DNA of 64,000 nt from Syngnathus acus (taxonomy: Eukaryota > Chordata > Actinopteri > Syngnathiformes > Syngnathidae), in NCBI RefSeq assembly GCF_901709675.1, contig NC_051095.1, positions 15,575,456 through 15,639,455 of the forward strand, in the 5' to 3' direction. Shown one piece after another: positions 12,901 through 27,397 of the stretch (positions are counted from its first letter, which is position 1; each line of letters begins with the position of its first letter). A program made the translations under genes and the position numbers. The notes beneath the pieces were generated by a model. It was not told where the DNA came from. It was given only the letters and a program-made list of their open reading frames with translations, and searched no databases.

Positions 12901-15900
12901 TTTTAACTAAATGTATTTCTACTCTGCTGTAAAAACTGCATAAATCCCAAAAAGCCTTTCATTGGGTTATTTTTTTCAACTTAAGTCTATAAGACTTGAT
13001 ACAAGATTGATGTCAAATTTGTTGCCTTTACAAAGATTTTGTTTACTAATGTTACAGTTTATTTCTCTCTTCGTGTGTGTGTGTGCGTGCGTGCGTGCGT
13101 GTGTGTGCGCGCGTGCGTGCGTGCGTGCGCGTGTGTGTAAACAGTGTTTCATGCAGGTGACTTATAACTTAGTATAGTAGAATACCTCTCATTCTGTAGG
13201 GGCTTTAAACATGAATTTAGTAGGTTATTTTTAGCCTTTATAGCATACTATGTGTGTGTGGGGCAAGTGCGCTCTGCAACATTTTGAGTTGGCATTGGCA
13301 AGCTCATAAGATGCTCTGCCATGCACGACTTCATAACAGATGTTGAGCAGCTCAAACAGCCACACAAATTGGTGTGTTTACTTAAAGCGAGTCTAATTGC
13401 TGCAAGAAATGGGATATGGCAGTTAGCATTTGCATTATAGCTATTCTATCTCATTCCTCATTTTACACAATTTTATTTTAACGTCCACGGCGTTGCAGTT
13501 TTTCTCAATACTAAATGAATGTGCATATACAGTTGAGTGAAAAATGGAATGACATCCATCAAGACATGTTTGCCTGAACTTAACTGATGTGGTGATAAGA
13601 TAGTTCCCATTGGTCTGATGATTATAGCGAGCACTCCAGCGCAAATTGTGTTTCAAGTGTCCAGCTGCTTTTAAATCTTCTGAAGGTCATCATTGAACAT
13701 TCATCTGTCCCCATTAATGGAACACTGGTGGATTGTTGCTCCATTTATCATTAACAGTATCCTGCACTTGCAATTCGGCGTTGTTTTCCTTGTTGAATAC
13801 TGCTATCTAGTGGCCATGTACGACCAGTCCAAGTGACTCGTTCTAATTCTTTTCCTGTGTGCCTTTAGGGTTTTCAAGGTCGTGATGGCATTGAGGTGAA
13901 TATAGATCACATTCTTTTGTTTCTGTTTGACTCTTATGCAAACTTATTTTTATTGCTGCCTTGTAATCATTTTTATTTGCCTGAACTAAAAAAAGTGAAA
14001 GATTTTTGTTGTAACATTTCTGCTTTAGGGACCTCAAGGATTGCCCGGGAAGTCGGTGAGTGTAATACTGACTTACACATTTGGATATTACGAGTCTGAT
14101 GCTCTGTACCTGCATTGTGCAAGTGGTTAAAAAAATGAACACTGAATTGGTTGTTTTTCACTCTCAGGGAGAAGATGGGGAACCTGGATATCCTGGACCA
14201 CAGGGTCCTCCAGGACAAAAGGTACATAGATCAAGAGATATTGTATCTTTTTCCCCCCACATTCTTATCCCCTGGTATATGCTGAACCACATGTGATTTA
14301 CTGTGTATGAAATAGGGCGAGGCGGGAATGGGAGGAAAAGGCGAGCGGGGCATGGATGGACTGCCAGGATTAAAAGTAAGACATTCAAGCAAAGGGTCAA
14401 CTCCAAACATTAGAATTGTATTTGCTTTATGTGTTTTGTGTGCATTTAACAATATCTTTGTACCACACAGGGAGATAAAGGAGAAGTAGGAGAACAAGGC
14501 CTACAAGGTCACATGGTGAGTGTATCACCCAAAAGTAGTTTACCAACCGCCTTCAGCATGACATCCAAATTGCTTATTTGGTTCTCCTTGAGGACCCACA
14601 CTCATTAACAGTATGCCAGAACTGGAAACTTTTGTACCAAGTACTAAAAATGGGGAAAAATCGCTTGGCTCTCCAACTACCACAGTATTTATTGACATTA
14701 AAACATTTTGATGTATTTGTCACCGTATATTATTTTATTATGCTTTGCGTTTTGTATATTCTACTGTCTCTGTGTATATATACAATATTTATATGTATCT
14801 ATGTGTATCATTTTTAATGTTTTTCTAGGGTTATCCTGGTGAAAAGGGCAGTTCAGGCCCCTCTGACATCATTGACTTTAATGGCAAGCTTCTTGATGCG
14901 TTCCAGGTGAGAGAACAACATTCTATCAATTTTGTGATACAATGGAACCAACAAAACACCCCAAAAATAATGCAATTTGAAAGTCAATTAAGTCAAGTTT
15001 ATTTATACTGCCTTTAATCTCAGAAACCTCTCCAAAGGCTTCCATTGACTTTACATTTATTCCATTTTGAGTGTCATGATGCATAACATATCAAAGACAA
15101 CTTAAATGAAAAAAGTGAGATGGTCATGCTGCATGATATCTTTGTTTCACAGGCCATCAACACAATCAGTGTTTCGGTAATCTGCAACTGTTTTTGCATG
15201 GGTGTTGGTGGTGTCAGCAGTGACTAACCCACATGCTGAACAAGCCTGAAATGCTTAACACTGTATTAAATGTCATTCTTGACACCATATTGGAAAAGCT
15301 TTAATTAAGAACTTGTCTGCTGCCCATGTGGGAAGAGCTACGAAGCTCATATCCATTAGAGCCAAGATCACAAAAGCATGCTCATGCGGAAACATCAACA
15401 GCATTTGTCACGTTGATTTAGAGTGTGCTTTCATGCCATCTGATGCCTCACAATATATCAAGCAGCATGGTGTTTCTGTGTGTTTGAACATCACTTCCCT
15501 CTCGACACACCCAAGGCAGACTGAGCAAACCGCGCCTCTTGCTACACAGTAATACTGAAGTGGAGTGTGTATTTAGTTTAAAAATTGTTTAATTTTAAAA
15601 AGGCATCGTATGGTTTCATCCTAAATGATGATGAGGTTGGAATTTAAAGTTATGTTGAACAGCATGTAATATACTGAGACTTTCTAATATTTCTGTTGCC
15701 TTTTTATATTCCGTGATAATGAATAAAAAAATTGTTTGAAGCAACTTGATGAACATTTCAACCACAATCAGATGAGATAACCTCTATCAGTCTCTACATA
15801 AAGATCATGTTAAGTGGATATCTTCTGATTGAGTGTACTCAGTGTTGGGTCTAGTAAGTGTAATATACAGACTTACAGTATATGTAGTATTCTGTAATAT

Positions 15901-18900
15901 GTTTTTTTATTGGTAGCTACTGGCTGCAGCTAGGCATTCTACCATTAACCAGCTCACAAGTTTACATGGCAGAGAAGGTTTGGTCAAAAGCATAACACAA
16001 TTTTTTTGTTGTTGCTTGTTTCACTAGGGCCCACCTGGACCACCTGGCCCCCCAGGTCTTCAAGGAGAAAAGGTAGAGCAATAATGATGATAATAATCAT
16101 AATATAATCATAATCACAATTTAATTATAGTCATCATAATAATAATTTATACTCAATTACATGCTGGTAGGTTTGTTAAGGGCTGACTTTACTTTAGGCC
16201 ATAATCATTAAGAGGTTCTTTTTTTTTTCTTCAGGGAGAGCTTGGTTTACCTGGTACCGCTGGAATGGATGGGGAGAAGGTACAGAAAAGAAAGTCAAGA
16301 AATGTGTTGTTTTTGGTTGTTCACTAAATATGTATACTTTTTTTCCACCAGGGATCTAAAGGTGATGTGGGATTAATAGGACCACAAGGTGAAAGAGGAG
16401 AAAAGGGAGAGATGGGCCTTTCTGGTCCCACGGTAAGTTGTGAGAAAATACACTTACTAGTCAGTTCTTTTGGTACAGCGGCTCAATCTACTGAAATCCA
16501 ATAGAAGAACCACTCTGTATTGGCAACTGTCGTTAAAAACACGTAAAGCTCCCTTTTGATTGACAGAGCCAGAGAGTTAGTCATTAAACAATATTTTTGC
16601 GTTGGTTGTTGGTATTTGTTGGTATTGTTCATACTGAGAGATGTTTTGGTTGAAGTTCATCTTGGGCTTTGCCACACAGGGCATGGATGGACAGAAAGGA
16701 GAGAAAGGTGACTGCAGACTGGACGACAACCTGGTCAGTGGACCGCGCACATTTTTTTCCCCCCTCTTTCAGTCTTGACGATTGTTTTTTATAATAATGT
16801 ATCCTAAGTAATTCCCGAAAGAGTTGAATGTAAAAGCTTCAGTTGTCAAGACAAGGCTTAACTTGCATTCACAGAACGATGAGGCAGAAATCTAAATGAG
16901 GACTAGTATGTACTGTGATCGATTCCTCCCTCACCTGTGATTTTACACAATGCTCCTTTGATTTTTATTGGCACAGGTTCAAATGATTTCACAGCCAGGC
17001 CCACCAGGTCCACCAGGAGCTCCTGGATCCATGGTGAGTGCTCTTATCATTATTGCAAGCAGCAAAAGATTTAAGCAATTATACATATACTCCTTTTGTT
17101 TTTCAGGGTCTGCATGGAATGCCTGGTCCAAAGGTAAGCATGAAAGGCAACCTTTCAGTTATTTTGTGGCTGCCGTGTCATGTTGTTTGGTGCTTAAATT
17201 CCTTTATTGCAATATAGGGAGAGCCAGGATTTGGGATAAAGGGGGAGAGGGGGGACCCCGGTTCTCCAGGACCCAAAGTGAGTAACGCCTCGCCAATGCA
17301 AGCATAATGTTAAGGAAACAGACGTGATGCAGCAATGATAAGGTGCTTTTGTGCTGTAATCGCAGGGATTGGACGGCCTTCAAGGTGCACCTGGATCCCC
17401 GGGCTTAGTGGGTCTTCCAGGGGCCAAAGGAGAAAAGGTAGGCGGCTGATCACTTCCACAATTGGAGCACCTATCATTGTAAAACTGACATTCGTTATGT
17501 GTACCTGTTCACAGGGCAGGCCAGGGGAACCTGGACTTGACGTGAGTAGCGTCTCAATGGGAATTTAGAATTATCCTGCACAGAAGCTGCCCTCTGACCT
17601 TTTTGTTGATCTCTTTGCAGGGTTTCCCAGGCCTCATGGGAGAGAAAGGTGACAGGGGAGAACGGGGAGATAAGGTTGGTACAAAAGGAAACCAGAAATA
17701 TTTTCTCAAGCACCAGAACCAGTGATATTCTATTGGCACACATTAACTTTTGACACAATCAGTGAGATCCAATGCCAAAGCTGGATCAAACATTAATGGC
17801 GCATACAGTAGTGTGCTTCACAATGTATTTGGCCATCACCCAAGATTTATGCCTATATTCATGCCTGCCCGAAATAAACAGCAGTGATAATCATTGTAAT
17901 TTTACTGTAATAGTTGAGACCCCACTATGTAGAAATCTCTATCTGTGAAAGTTCTAATTGATGTACTTTTTAGTGGGAGGCTGAATAGTAAACCCCATTA
18001 GTCACTAAATAACTAACCCTTTTTTAGGCTCAGTGGCCTAGTGGTAGAGTGTCCGCCCTGAGACTGGAAGGTTGTGGATTCAAACCCCGGCCGGGTCATA
18101 CCAAAGACTATAAAAATGGGACCCATTGCCTCCCTGCTTGGCACTCAGCATTAAGGGTTGGAATTGGGGGGGTTAGATCACCAAATGATTCCCGAGCGCG
18201 GCACCGCTGCTGCTCACTGCTCCCCTCTCCCCCAGGGGATGGATCAAAATCACACGGGGATGGGTTAAATGCAGAGGACAAATTTCACCGCACCCAGATG
18301 TGTGTGTGACGATCATTGGGATTTTAACTTTTTAAGATTTTTTTTTAGGTTTTGAATGTTGTGCGAAATGTATTTCTGACTCCTCAGAGAAGCTCGGTGC
18401 GCTGCATCAAATTTGGTTGTAGGAAGGTGAATTCAGTTTAAAATTCTGTTGAACAGTCAAATGTTGAAACCTCTCTGACAGGTTCATTTAAAATAAAACA
18501 TTTTAATCTGTAAGGCATAATTTTTGTGTAAATGAACTCATATGTGATTAATCGTAGATGTTGGTTGCTTGAAGTGTTTTTGTCTTTGTCCAGGGTGACA
18601 GAGGAAGTGTTGGGAAGAGAGGGCTGAAGGGTCAGAAGGGAGAACAGGGTCCTCCAGGCCTGGATCAACCCTGTCCTGTGGTACGAAGCCCCAGATTATT
18701 GACCACGACTTAATGTATCTCTGTCGTGTCTTACTTTTTCATGTTTCTCTTTTACTTCAAATTCCAATTTTCTACCTCTCTGCAAGTTTCTTCCTCCAAG
18801 TTGTGAATGTGTAACTGACTCTTGCTAACAGGGTTGTGATGACAAAAAACATCTGTCTGTGAAAGGAGCGCTTTCTTCTCCTCCACCTCCTGTTCTTCCT

Positions 18901-20344
18901 CCTTCCGCTCCTGTGGCCCTCTGTCCTGTGGTATGGTATCTCTGCTCCTTCCTCTGCTGGCAATCGTGCGTTTATTTCATTTGTGGGTCTTTGTTGACTG
19001 CCTGTTGGTTGTTTGGTGACACTAAGATGAATATTCACAAAAGTCTTAGTTATACTTGGGGAAAAGCCATTTGTAGAAGGAACCAAAATCCAGATATGAT
19101 TGCTCCCCTGGCAAATTTTGATTTTGTATTAATCGATTGGGTATCCTCTGGCTGGAAATGAAACTACACCTAAATCTCAATTTTACGCGAACTTTGAGGT
19201 CCAAAACTTTGGGAAACGTGTCAACCCCAAACGGGCGTTGTATGGAAAGTCTTTTGTTTTATTTTTTAGAAAGGCATGTTTTTAGGCAGGTTTTTCTCAA
19301 GATGAGACCGATATGAATACTTTCAGTTTTTTAACCTGTGCAACTCAATTGTAAAATAAAAATAATCATAATTAAGAGGGATGTAAAAATAAACAACTGT
19401 GATCATGTAGTTTCACAAATGCGCACACCCTCTTCTAACTGGGGCTATGGCTGTGCTCAGTAACCAGTAACACAACATGTTACTGGTTACATGTCACAAC
19501 ATAATACAACTCATGTTAAATGGTCAGCACACACTTGGCACTGGTTACAGTGCACTGATAACTCCAAATAAATAACATTTCCTTACATGTGTTTCTTTCA
19601 ATCAGAAACCTGAAAGAGTGTGCTAAAACTAAACTGTAGTTGGACCTGGGCCTCAGTCTAGGTGGAGGAAAATAGGAACTGTTCCAAATAACAGTCAGCA
19701 TCAGGAAAAAAAAACCTTCAGGCTTCTGCTAGAAAAAAATGATAAACTTGAGGAAAAGTGCACGTTAATTTTCTTAGGTTATCAGGGGCATTTTACAAAA
19801 ACCTTGCATTTGAACAGGGGTGTGTAGACTTTTATATCCACTGTAAAAATTAAATTAAATTATGTTTTATTTTTTTACATTTTGTGGCTTGTTGATGAAA
19901 CATTTGTCTGTTGTTGTTACTGCGCAGGGACGTGATGGGTTGCCCATACCAGGCTGCTGGCACAAGGTGAGGAATCTAAAAGGGCATTCAGTTTACTGTG
20001 AACCTATTCCCCTTTAATGACGACTAACTGGGAGAATTACAAACCCCAATTACAATAATGTTATGTTGAGACGTGGAGTAAAACATACATGAAAATACTA
20101 CTATTTTATGCAATGATTCTTAAATGCTACATGCTTAAATACACCACAAAGACAAGACATTCAATGATTAACTCATCTTATTTATACACGTATATTTGAT
20201 CATTTATATGCATACCACTGTATGAGTGTGTAGTGCTAACATTTTGCACATTTGAAGCCGTGAGTTGAAACCAAATAGATTGTAATAATATTGTGATTAC
20301 TAAGCAACTAATTGTTTCTCCCCTTTATGCTTCCTTTGCAGTGA
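3722..20344 (+). CDS. col23a1: Collagen alpha-1(XXIII)-like chain, 3' part, 24 coding exons plus a stop-only exon
   Basis: This is a transmembrane collagen chain, expected at the cell surface as a homotrimer. Visible coding exons: 3722-3748, 3838-3864, 6050-6076, 6744-6770, 11766-11882, 13869-13895, 14029-14055, 14168-14221, 14316-14375, 14471-14515, 14829-14906, 15153-15176, 16028-16072, 16235-16279, 16352-16432, 16680-16733, 16977-17033, 17107-17133, 17218-17277, 17366-17437, 17515-17541, 17621-17674, 18594-18680 and 19928-19966. The TGA is at 20342-20344. They encode about 396 residues, mostly Gly-X-Y in exons of 27, 45 or 54 bp. Non-collagenous breaks occur at [14 protein letters not shown] (14829-15176), at the Cys-bearing CRLDDNL (16680-17033) and at DQPCPV (18594-18680). 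The end is [10 protein letters not shown]. The missing 5' part would hold the cytoplasmic tail and membrane anchor. The col23a1 name rests on layout and synteny with phykpl and hnrnpab; col13a1 or col25a1 are less likely. Confidence 0.85.
3865..6049 (+). other. Collagen intron without other genes
   Basis: Apart from the CA microsatellite at its left end, this 2.2-kb intron shows no recognisable exon, RNA or transposon. The open frames at 3986-4279 and 4454-4693 have no domain signature and read through AT-rich intron. Confidence 0.6.
3882..3968. repeat. (CA)n microsatellite
   Basis: An almost pure CA dinucleotide run of about 87 bp starts 17 bp after the donor site of the second visible collagen exon. 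It ends in a degraded ACAACACAAC tail. Confidence 0.98.
8849..9130. mobile_element. Divergent MITE with about 30-bp terminal inverted repeats
   Basis: The left end TATCGTAATTTCTGGACTAT is largely the reverse complement of the right end ATGGTCCAGAAATTATAGTA. The interior is AT-rich and non-coding. The ends resemble the 2811-2984 element (GTAATTTTCGGACTATAAG against GTAATTTCTGGACTATAAG), so it probably belongs to a related but older family. Confidence 0.7.
11451..11515. repeat. Fragment of a dispersed teleost repeat
   Basis: The string TCAAGTCAATTTTATTTATA and the bases after it resemble a very common fish repeat motif. A similar fragment is at 14991-15053 in another intron of the same gene. 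It is truncated and has no coding content. Confidence 0.5.
13073..13138. repeat. (GT)n/(GC)n microsatellite
   Basis: About 66 bp of alternating purine and pyrimidine, GTGTGT mixed with GCGTGC. Such a tract can in principle adopt Z-DNA. It lies in the intron between the exons at 11766-11882 and 13869-13895. Confidence 0.95.
14991..15053. repeat. Fragment of a dispersed teleost repeat
   Basis: The text AGTCAAGTTTATTTATACTG resembles the fragment at 11451-11515. It sits in the intron between the exons encoding the DIIDFNG segment and AINTISVS. Confidence 0.45.
18028..18335 (+). mobile_element. tRNA-derived SINE, copy 1
   Basis: It starts GCTCAGTGGCCTAGTGGTAG, which carries a tRNA-like A box (TGGCCTAGTGG). 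A B box (GATTCAAACCC) follows about 40 bp later, and then a body shared almost base for base with the copy at 54765-55082. The tail reads GACGATCATTGGGATTTTAA. It is inserted in the collagen intron between the exons at 17621 and 18594, in the sense orientation. The open frame inside it is not a gene. Confidence 0.9.
19163..19240 (+). mobile_element. MITE end fragment related to 47058-47522
   Basis: The sequence CTACACCTAAATCTCAATTT and the following GCGAACTTTGAGGTCCAAAA parallel the left end of the MITE at 47058 in fam53c. The matching right end was not found here, so this is a truncated copy. Confidence 0.6.
19275..19845 (+). mobile_element. MITE fragment ending in GTGTAGACTTTTATATCCAC
   Basis: The right end, AACAGGGGTGTGTAGACTTT followed by TATATCCACTGTA, is nearly identical to the right end of the element at 47911-48477. 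The left boundary is uncertain. The interior is AT-rich and has no coding frame. Confidence 0.6.
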
Positions 20345-20449
20345 TGACTATGACTAACCAGCCGCATGGAGTCTGTACATAATTGTCTTGGTATATATTG
20401 CAAGTGATTACCAATAACTTTTCATTTGTTTTTTGGGTTTGTTTTTTTT

Positions 20450-20455
20450 AATAAA
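20450..20455 (+). terminator. Polyadenylation signal of the collagen gene
   Basis: An AATAAA hexamer lies about 105 bp after the TGA, preceded by a T-rich stretch. It is the nearest canonical signal. Confidence 0.6.
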
Positions 20456-23400
20456 CATTTTTATATAATATATTGAAACATGGACAACTCGGCATTAAGC
20501 AACCGTGCTTTGAAAGAAAGAAAGCTGAACTGGATGTGGGATTCTTTGAAGGGCAGACCAGGCACAATGTGCTGAAGTCTAACTACCTTACTAACCAAGT
20601 CTGACTTGCTCGGCTTGATGGATGCTTGAATAGATCCCCGCAGTGGCCGATGAAGGAGTGTGCGTCACTCTTCTCGTCCTCTCTGTTTTCCGAAAGGAGG
20701 AGATGGCCAGGCAGAAGCTTAAACGCAAGCGTCTTATTCAGCCTTGAAGGCGAGCGGGAGTGACTGCTGGGGAAAAGGACACTTAAAAGGGCCGAGGGCA
20801 CGGAGGCAGATTGGCCTTTATGGAGCAGACCCCGCCCTGCAAAGCCTCTGTGTCTTACTGAAAACTTAAAATCCCCCAATGTGGAAACTCTCCTGAAGGG
20901 GTCGACAAATCCACTTCGGCTATCCCCTGAAATCTCTTGCTGATGATGTAGTGTGACGTCACTGGCACATAGGGAAGGATTCAGCCCATGTTATAATTTG
21001 AGTCGTTTTGTCTAGGATCTTCTAAAATCTTCTGTAATTAACTGCATCATCTTAACCAATGTTGTGGATGAAATCATAGAAATAATAGCTTTTCAAGCAC
21101 TCATAGATTTTCAAATGTTTCCTCTCCATGTTTGGCAGTGGAAATCTGTTTGATGTTACATTTTGCATTCCCATGCATGCCATGTTTATTGACGGAGTTG
21201 AAGGAGCTGCTACAGTATTCATAGTAAAGCATCATTCAATGGGGCTAATTAGCTTCATTGTTTTGCTGGTTGAGTTTTAACAAGTTTAAAACCCACCGTG
21301 TGTAATTTAGTTTGACTGATCGTGGTTATTATAGCCCAGATGAAGACATTTTGGTTCTCTCTTGCTGCTGACTTGTATGTTTTTATTTCTTTAAAAAAAA
21401 AAAAAAAAATTAGTCATTAGAAATTGATGACTGACGAACTAAATTATTTCATTTTGGTCAAATGTGTACCAACGTTTTTATTAGGAATTGAGTTTTATTT
21501 ACTAATCATACACTGGCTTTGAATGCCAGTAATGCTGCCTTTTGAATAGTTTTTAGTCCAAGTAGATAAAAGGCTTTTGTAGGTGTGTTTTTGTCTTGGC
21601 CACACATTTACAGACTTTTATTTTGCAAAATTCCTAAAATGTGGCATAGTTATTCAGAGATACAGGATAAATAGAATTATTTTTGCTACAGGTTCACAAA
21701 ACAGTGATGATAACAGAACTACATTTTGTAAAAAAAAAAAAAAAGTACATTAGATATTGTAGATTGAACATCAGTAAAAGAATATTTTTGTTCTCATGAT
21801 TGACAATTGAAGTTTGTTTCTTTTAGTTAGTTATGAGGCAAAAAAAATGCTATGGCGCTGAAATGTTTCCTTGTACACCACAGTAAATGGCAAATAGAAT
21901 GTTCAAGTACTAGTTTTATTTTATTTGTAAAGCTTGGACTGCAATTTGCTAAAACAAAAAATGTATAGATGACCTACTTACGCTTACTGACCTGTTTTTT
22001 TTTCTCATTATCAATATTCAGGCTCTAAAATGTCACAAAAGCAAGTGATGCAAGCTTTATATACATGTGCTAAATTTCTATACTGACGCAACAACAAAAA
22101 TCATAACAGAAGGATTTATATGTTGAAGTCAGTTTACGTATACATAAACATTTACATATGTGGTTCCGCTTGTATTTGATAGACTTTCTATACGCGAGAA
22201 GCTTCCTGTAAACTATCATATATATTAAACCTGATCAGAAATGCAAAGCAGTTTACAGTCACTGTAAGGCATAAAGTGTTGCCATTTGACTGGAAGCTGT
22301 GTGGTTATCTGACAATCAACATAGGACTAGGATTTGTTTTGCAGGTTCTATTCATTGGAAGACTTAACAGAGTAAGTAACTAGCACAATGTCTGTTCTTT
22401 GGTGTTGTAGCCAATAATATCACAGTATTAGCTTGACTTTGTGACAATGTTTGGTTGTGTACTTGGTTGTAAAAGAATGAAGCTATTTTTGTAATTATTG
22501 TCTAAATATGTTGAACTTGGGTCAATTTAACTTGACTGAAATAAACGATGGGTTTATGCTTTCCTTTTCCTTTCATATACATTTCAATTGATTTAACATG
22601 AAGCCTTTTTTTTTGCTCCAGCTTTACCCTGCAGCTGCATCCATTACTCGATTTTTTGTTTGTTGCATGAGTGTGTTAAGACACTTAAATGTTTTATTTT
22701 AAATAATCTCGCACAAATGTGCAAAGGGCATGGACATCAAAGGTCAATGTTGATCTCAAATTTGCCAAATTCTCTTGAACTAACATAGGGCCTGGGATAA
22801 ACTCTTCATATTCACACTTGCCCTTTTGTTACTGATTAAAAGGTTAAGTCTGAGACTCAATCACTAGTAAGATAATAGTTTGGTCTACAAAACCTCATCA
22901 TAGAAAAGTAACATTGGCATTTTTCTGAACTGTTAACATCAACTCTGTTCTTAAATATCAAATAAAGCTGGTGTGAAAAATATCATTTTGTTTTGTATTT
23001 GGGGCTGTGAGTTGTTCATGAATCAAAATTTGGACTTTGTTTGATCCACCCTTTTGTCTTTTGTCACTGCAGGAATTCTTTGTGAGCAGAACAGTTTTCT
23101 TACTGTATTTAAAATGTCAACAGGTCTTTTTTAATGACATTTTCTCTGACTCAACACCATTCAGAAGTATGTTAAGACAAAGGTTTTAGTTATTTGTTTA
23201 TTTAATTCTTATTTTTTTGAAAGGCTCTTTATGCAGTTTATCCATCACCACTGCACTTAAGAAAAAATGAAACATGTACCTAAATGCTCCAAATAATATG
23301 TGCGACACACAAAAAAACATATGTACTTTTTACCTTCCAAAAGATTAAATGCAAAAGAACTGTACTTGGGCAATTCTATTGCATACCACTGGATGGCGCC

Positions 23401-24117
23401 AGTTTAACTATAACATTTTGAGAATTACTATTTTGAATTTTCTATCCATCTATCATCTAGAACGTTATAACAAATATAATGTGAAATGACTTTTGCATTT
23501 ATTCGTGTATTTCCTGTGTACATTTACTACATAGCACCAGTTATTTTCAGTTTGGTTCTTTTTTCTCTCTTTTGATTTAAATAAATAAATTAAAAAAACA
23601 TCTTTCCATTTTACAGAAAAGTCTGCATAGAGTTCTCCAGTAATAAAGCTACAAGCGTTCTTCCAAACAGTTGCAGTGTGTACAGATCCAGAAGCGGTGC
23701 TGGACAGTTTCAAGGTGGCTTTCTCAGGAAAGAAATACTGTTCACATTAATGTCCCTTTTAAACTTTGTAATGTAATGGTTCACGGGATAACATTTATGA
23801 GAAATTTGGTATGACACCACTTTTACTTTGTTCGTCAGGGGGAAAAAATCGCCATCGTCCATATATACTTTTTCCCTGTCAATATCATTGAGAAAAGAGT
23901 TTCAATAGACACATGAAACTGATGAAAACTAAAATAAACTCTACAATAATTCACGAAGACTTCTTTTACTATTGTTATTATGTGCCAGACAAATCTTCCC
24001 TATTTTCCCTGTTGTTTACCGTCGCTGCCAAGCTTATCCGTAAACGTATTGCGTCACCATTTCCCAGAAACCTTTGCTGGCTTCTCACCCCTCATAGTTT
24101 TTGCATCCGGGTCTCAA

Positions 24118-24131
24118 CTTCCTTTTCCTCT
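24118..24131 (+). promoter_or_regulatory. Possible 5' terminal oligopyrimidine (TOP) start of rack1 mRNA
   Basis: The pyrimidine run CTTCCTTTTCCTCT begins with C about 104 bp before the rack1 ATG. Vertebrate rack1 is a ribosomal gene with a TOP leader. An ATG at about 24140 would lie inside such a leader, which is unusual for TOP messages, so the true start may differ. Confidence 0.35.
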
Positions 24132-24221
24132 GTGCCCAGATGCAATGAGGACCTACAGTTAATTTGGGCCGCTGAAAATCCGAATCCATCCTCGTAGAAG
24201 GCTTCATCGATCGACGCCAAA

Positions 24222-26820
<2,599 letters not shown>

Positions 26821-26844
26821 GAACTTTTGCTTAAAGTATCTTTG

Positions 26845-26850
26845 AATAAA
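26845..26850 (+). terminator. rack1 polyadenylation signal
   Basis: AATAAA lies 25 bp after the TAA stop, giving the very short 3' UTR typical of ribosomal-protein mRNAs. Confidence 0.85.
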
Positions 26851-27322
26851 AGACTGTTTGAAAGAATCTGGGTTTCATGCTGTTTAAAATGTGTCAGGAC
26901 CTAATCTGATATTTGATACAATGTATTCTGCTTCTATACCAAAATTGTTGCACTGTGTTCTACGCATCTGTATAATTTGGAAGTTTCAAAAAGTGTTACA
27001 TTATCTACATTTTAAGTTTTGATGGATATTCTTTTTTTCCTGCTATTGTGTACTATGAAGTCTAATATTGTCTCACTGTCAGTCTGTCCACTGGTGTGAG
27101 ATTGGTAAAAAAAAAAAAAAAAAAATTGCCATTTGGTATGCCTTGTTGCCCACGAGATGTTTGTGTTGTCCCCTTAACCAGTTCAAAGCAGTTAACACTA
27201 AACTACTAACCAAACAGGTAATTTATGTAAAAGTACAGTATGACAATCAAACCTGGTGGACCGTGAGATTGCAGAAAATGTTATACTTGTTTGTCCTGCG
27301 GATCTGCAGTAGTATGTTTATC

Positions 27323-27335
27323 GTATCCTAGCAAC
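27323..27335 (+). promoter_or_regulatory. RFX X-box-like site upstream of nme5 copy 1
   Basis: GTATCC-T-AGCAAC lies 63 bp before the ATG. Its right half fits the X-box consensus RGYAAC fully and its left half fits GTNRCC at five of six positions. RFX factors drive genes of motile cilia, and NME5 is an axonemal protein. No similar site was seen before the second copy. Confidence 0.5.
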
Positions 27336-27397
27336 ATATCTCAGACCGCACCAAGCTTAGACCTGGAACACACGCTCATTCGTCATTTCGTCTACCC

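Larger units (their letters stand above)
20345..24221 (+). other. col23a1 3' UTR and spacer before rack1
   Basis: After the stop codon comes an AT-rich stretch of nearly 3.9 kb without a supportable gene. A first polyadenylation signal is at 20450-20455. Further AATAAA-like hexamers near 22537 and 22960 mean the 3' UTR could extend much further. The last few hundred bases hold the rack1 promoter and 5' UTR. No snoRNA, tRNA or transposon was recognised. Confidence 0.55.
26821..27397 (+). other. Spacer between rack1 and nme5 copy 1
   Basis: A compact 577-bp spacer. It holds the rack1 3' end, a poly-A run near 27107-27124 and the presumed promoter of nme5 copy 1 with an X-box-like site at 27323-27335. 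No gene was seen. Confidence 0.6.

Noticed and set aside
18049-18110. tRNA gene suggested by A and B boxes
   Set aside because: The boxes belong to a SINE head. No acceptor stem or cloverleaf closes around them.
18049-18309. Open frames sharing '[20 protein letters not shown]' at two places
   Set aside because: These are translations of the SINE copies at 18028 and 54765, not a protein family.
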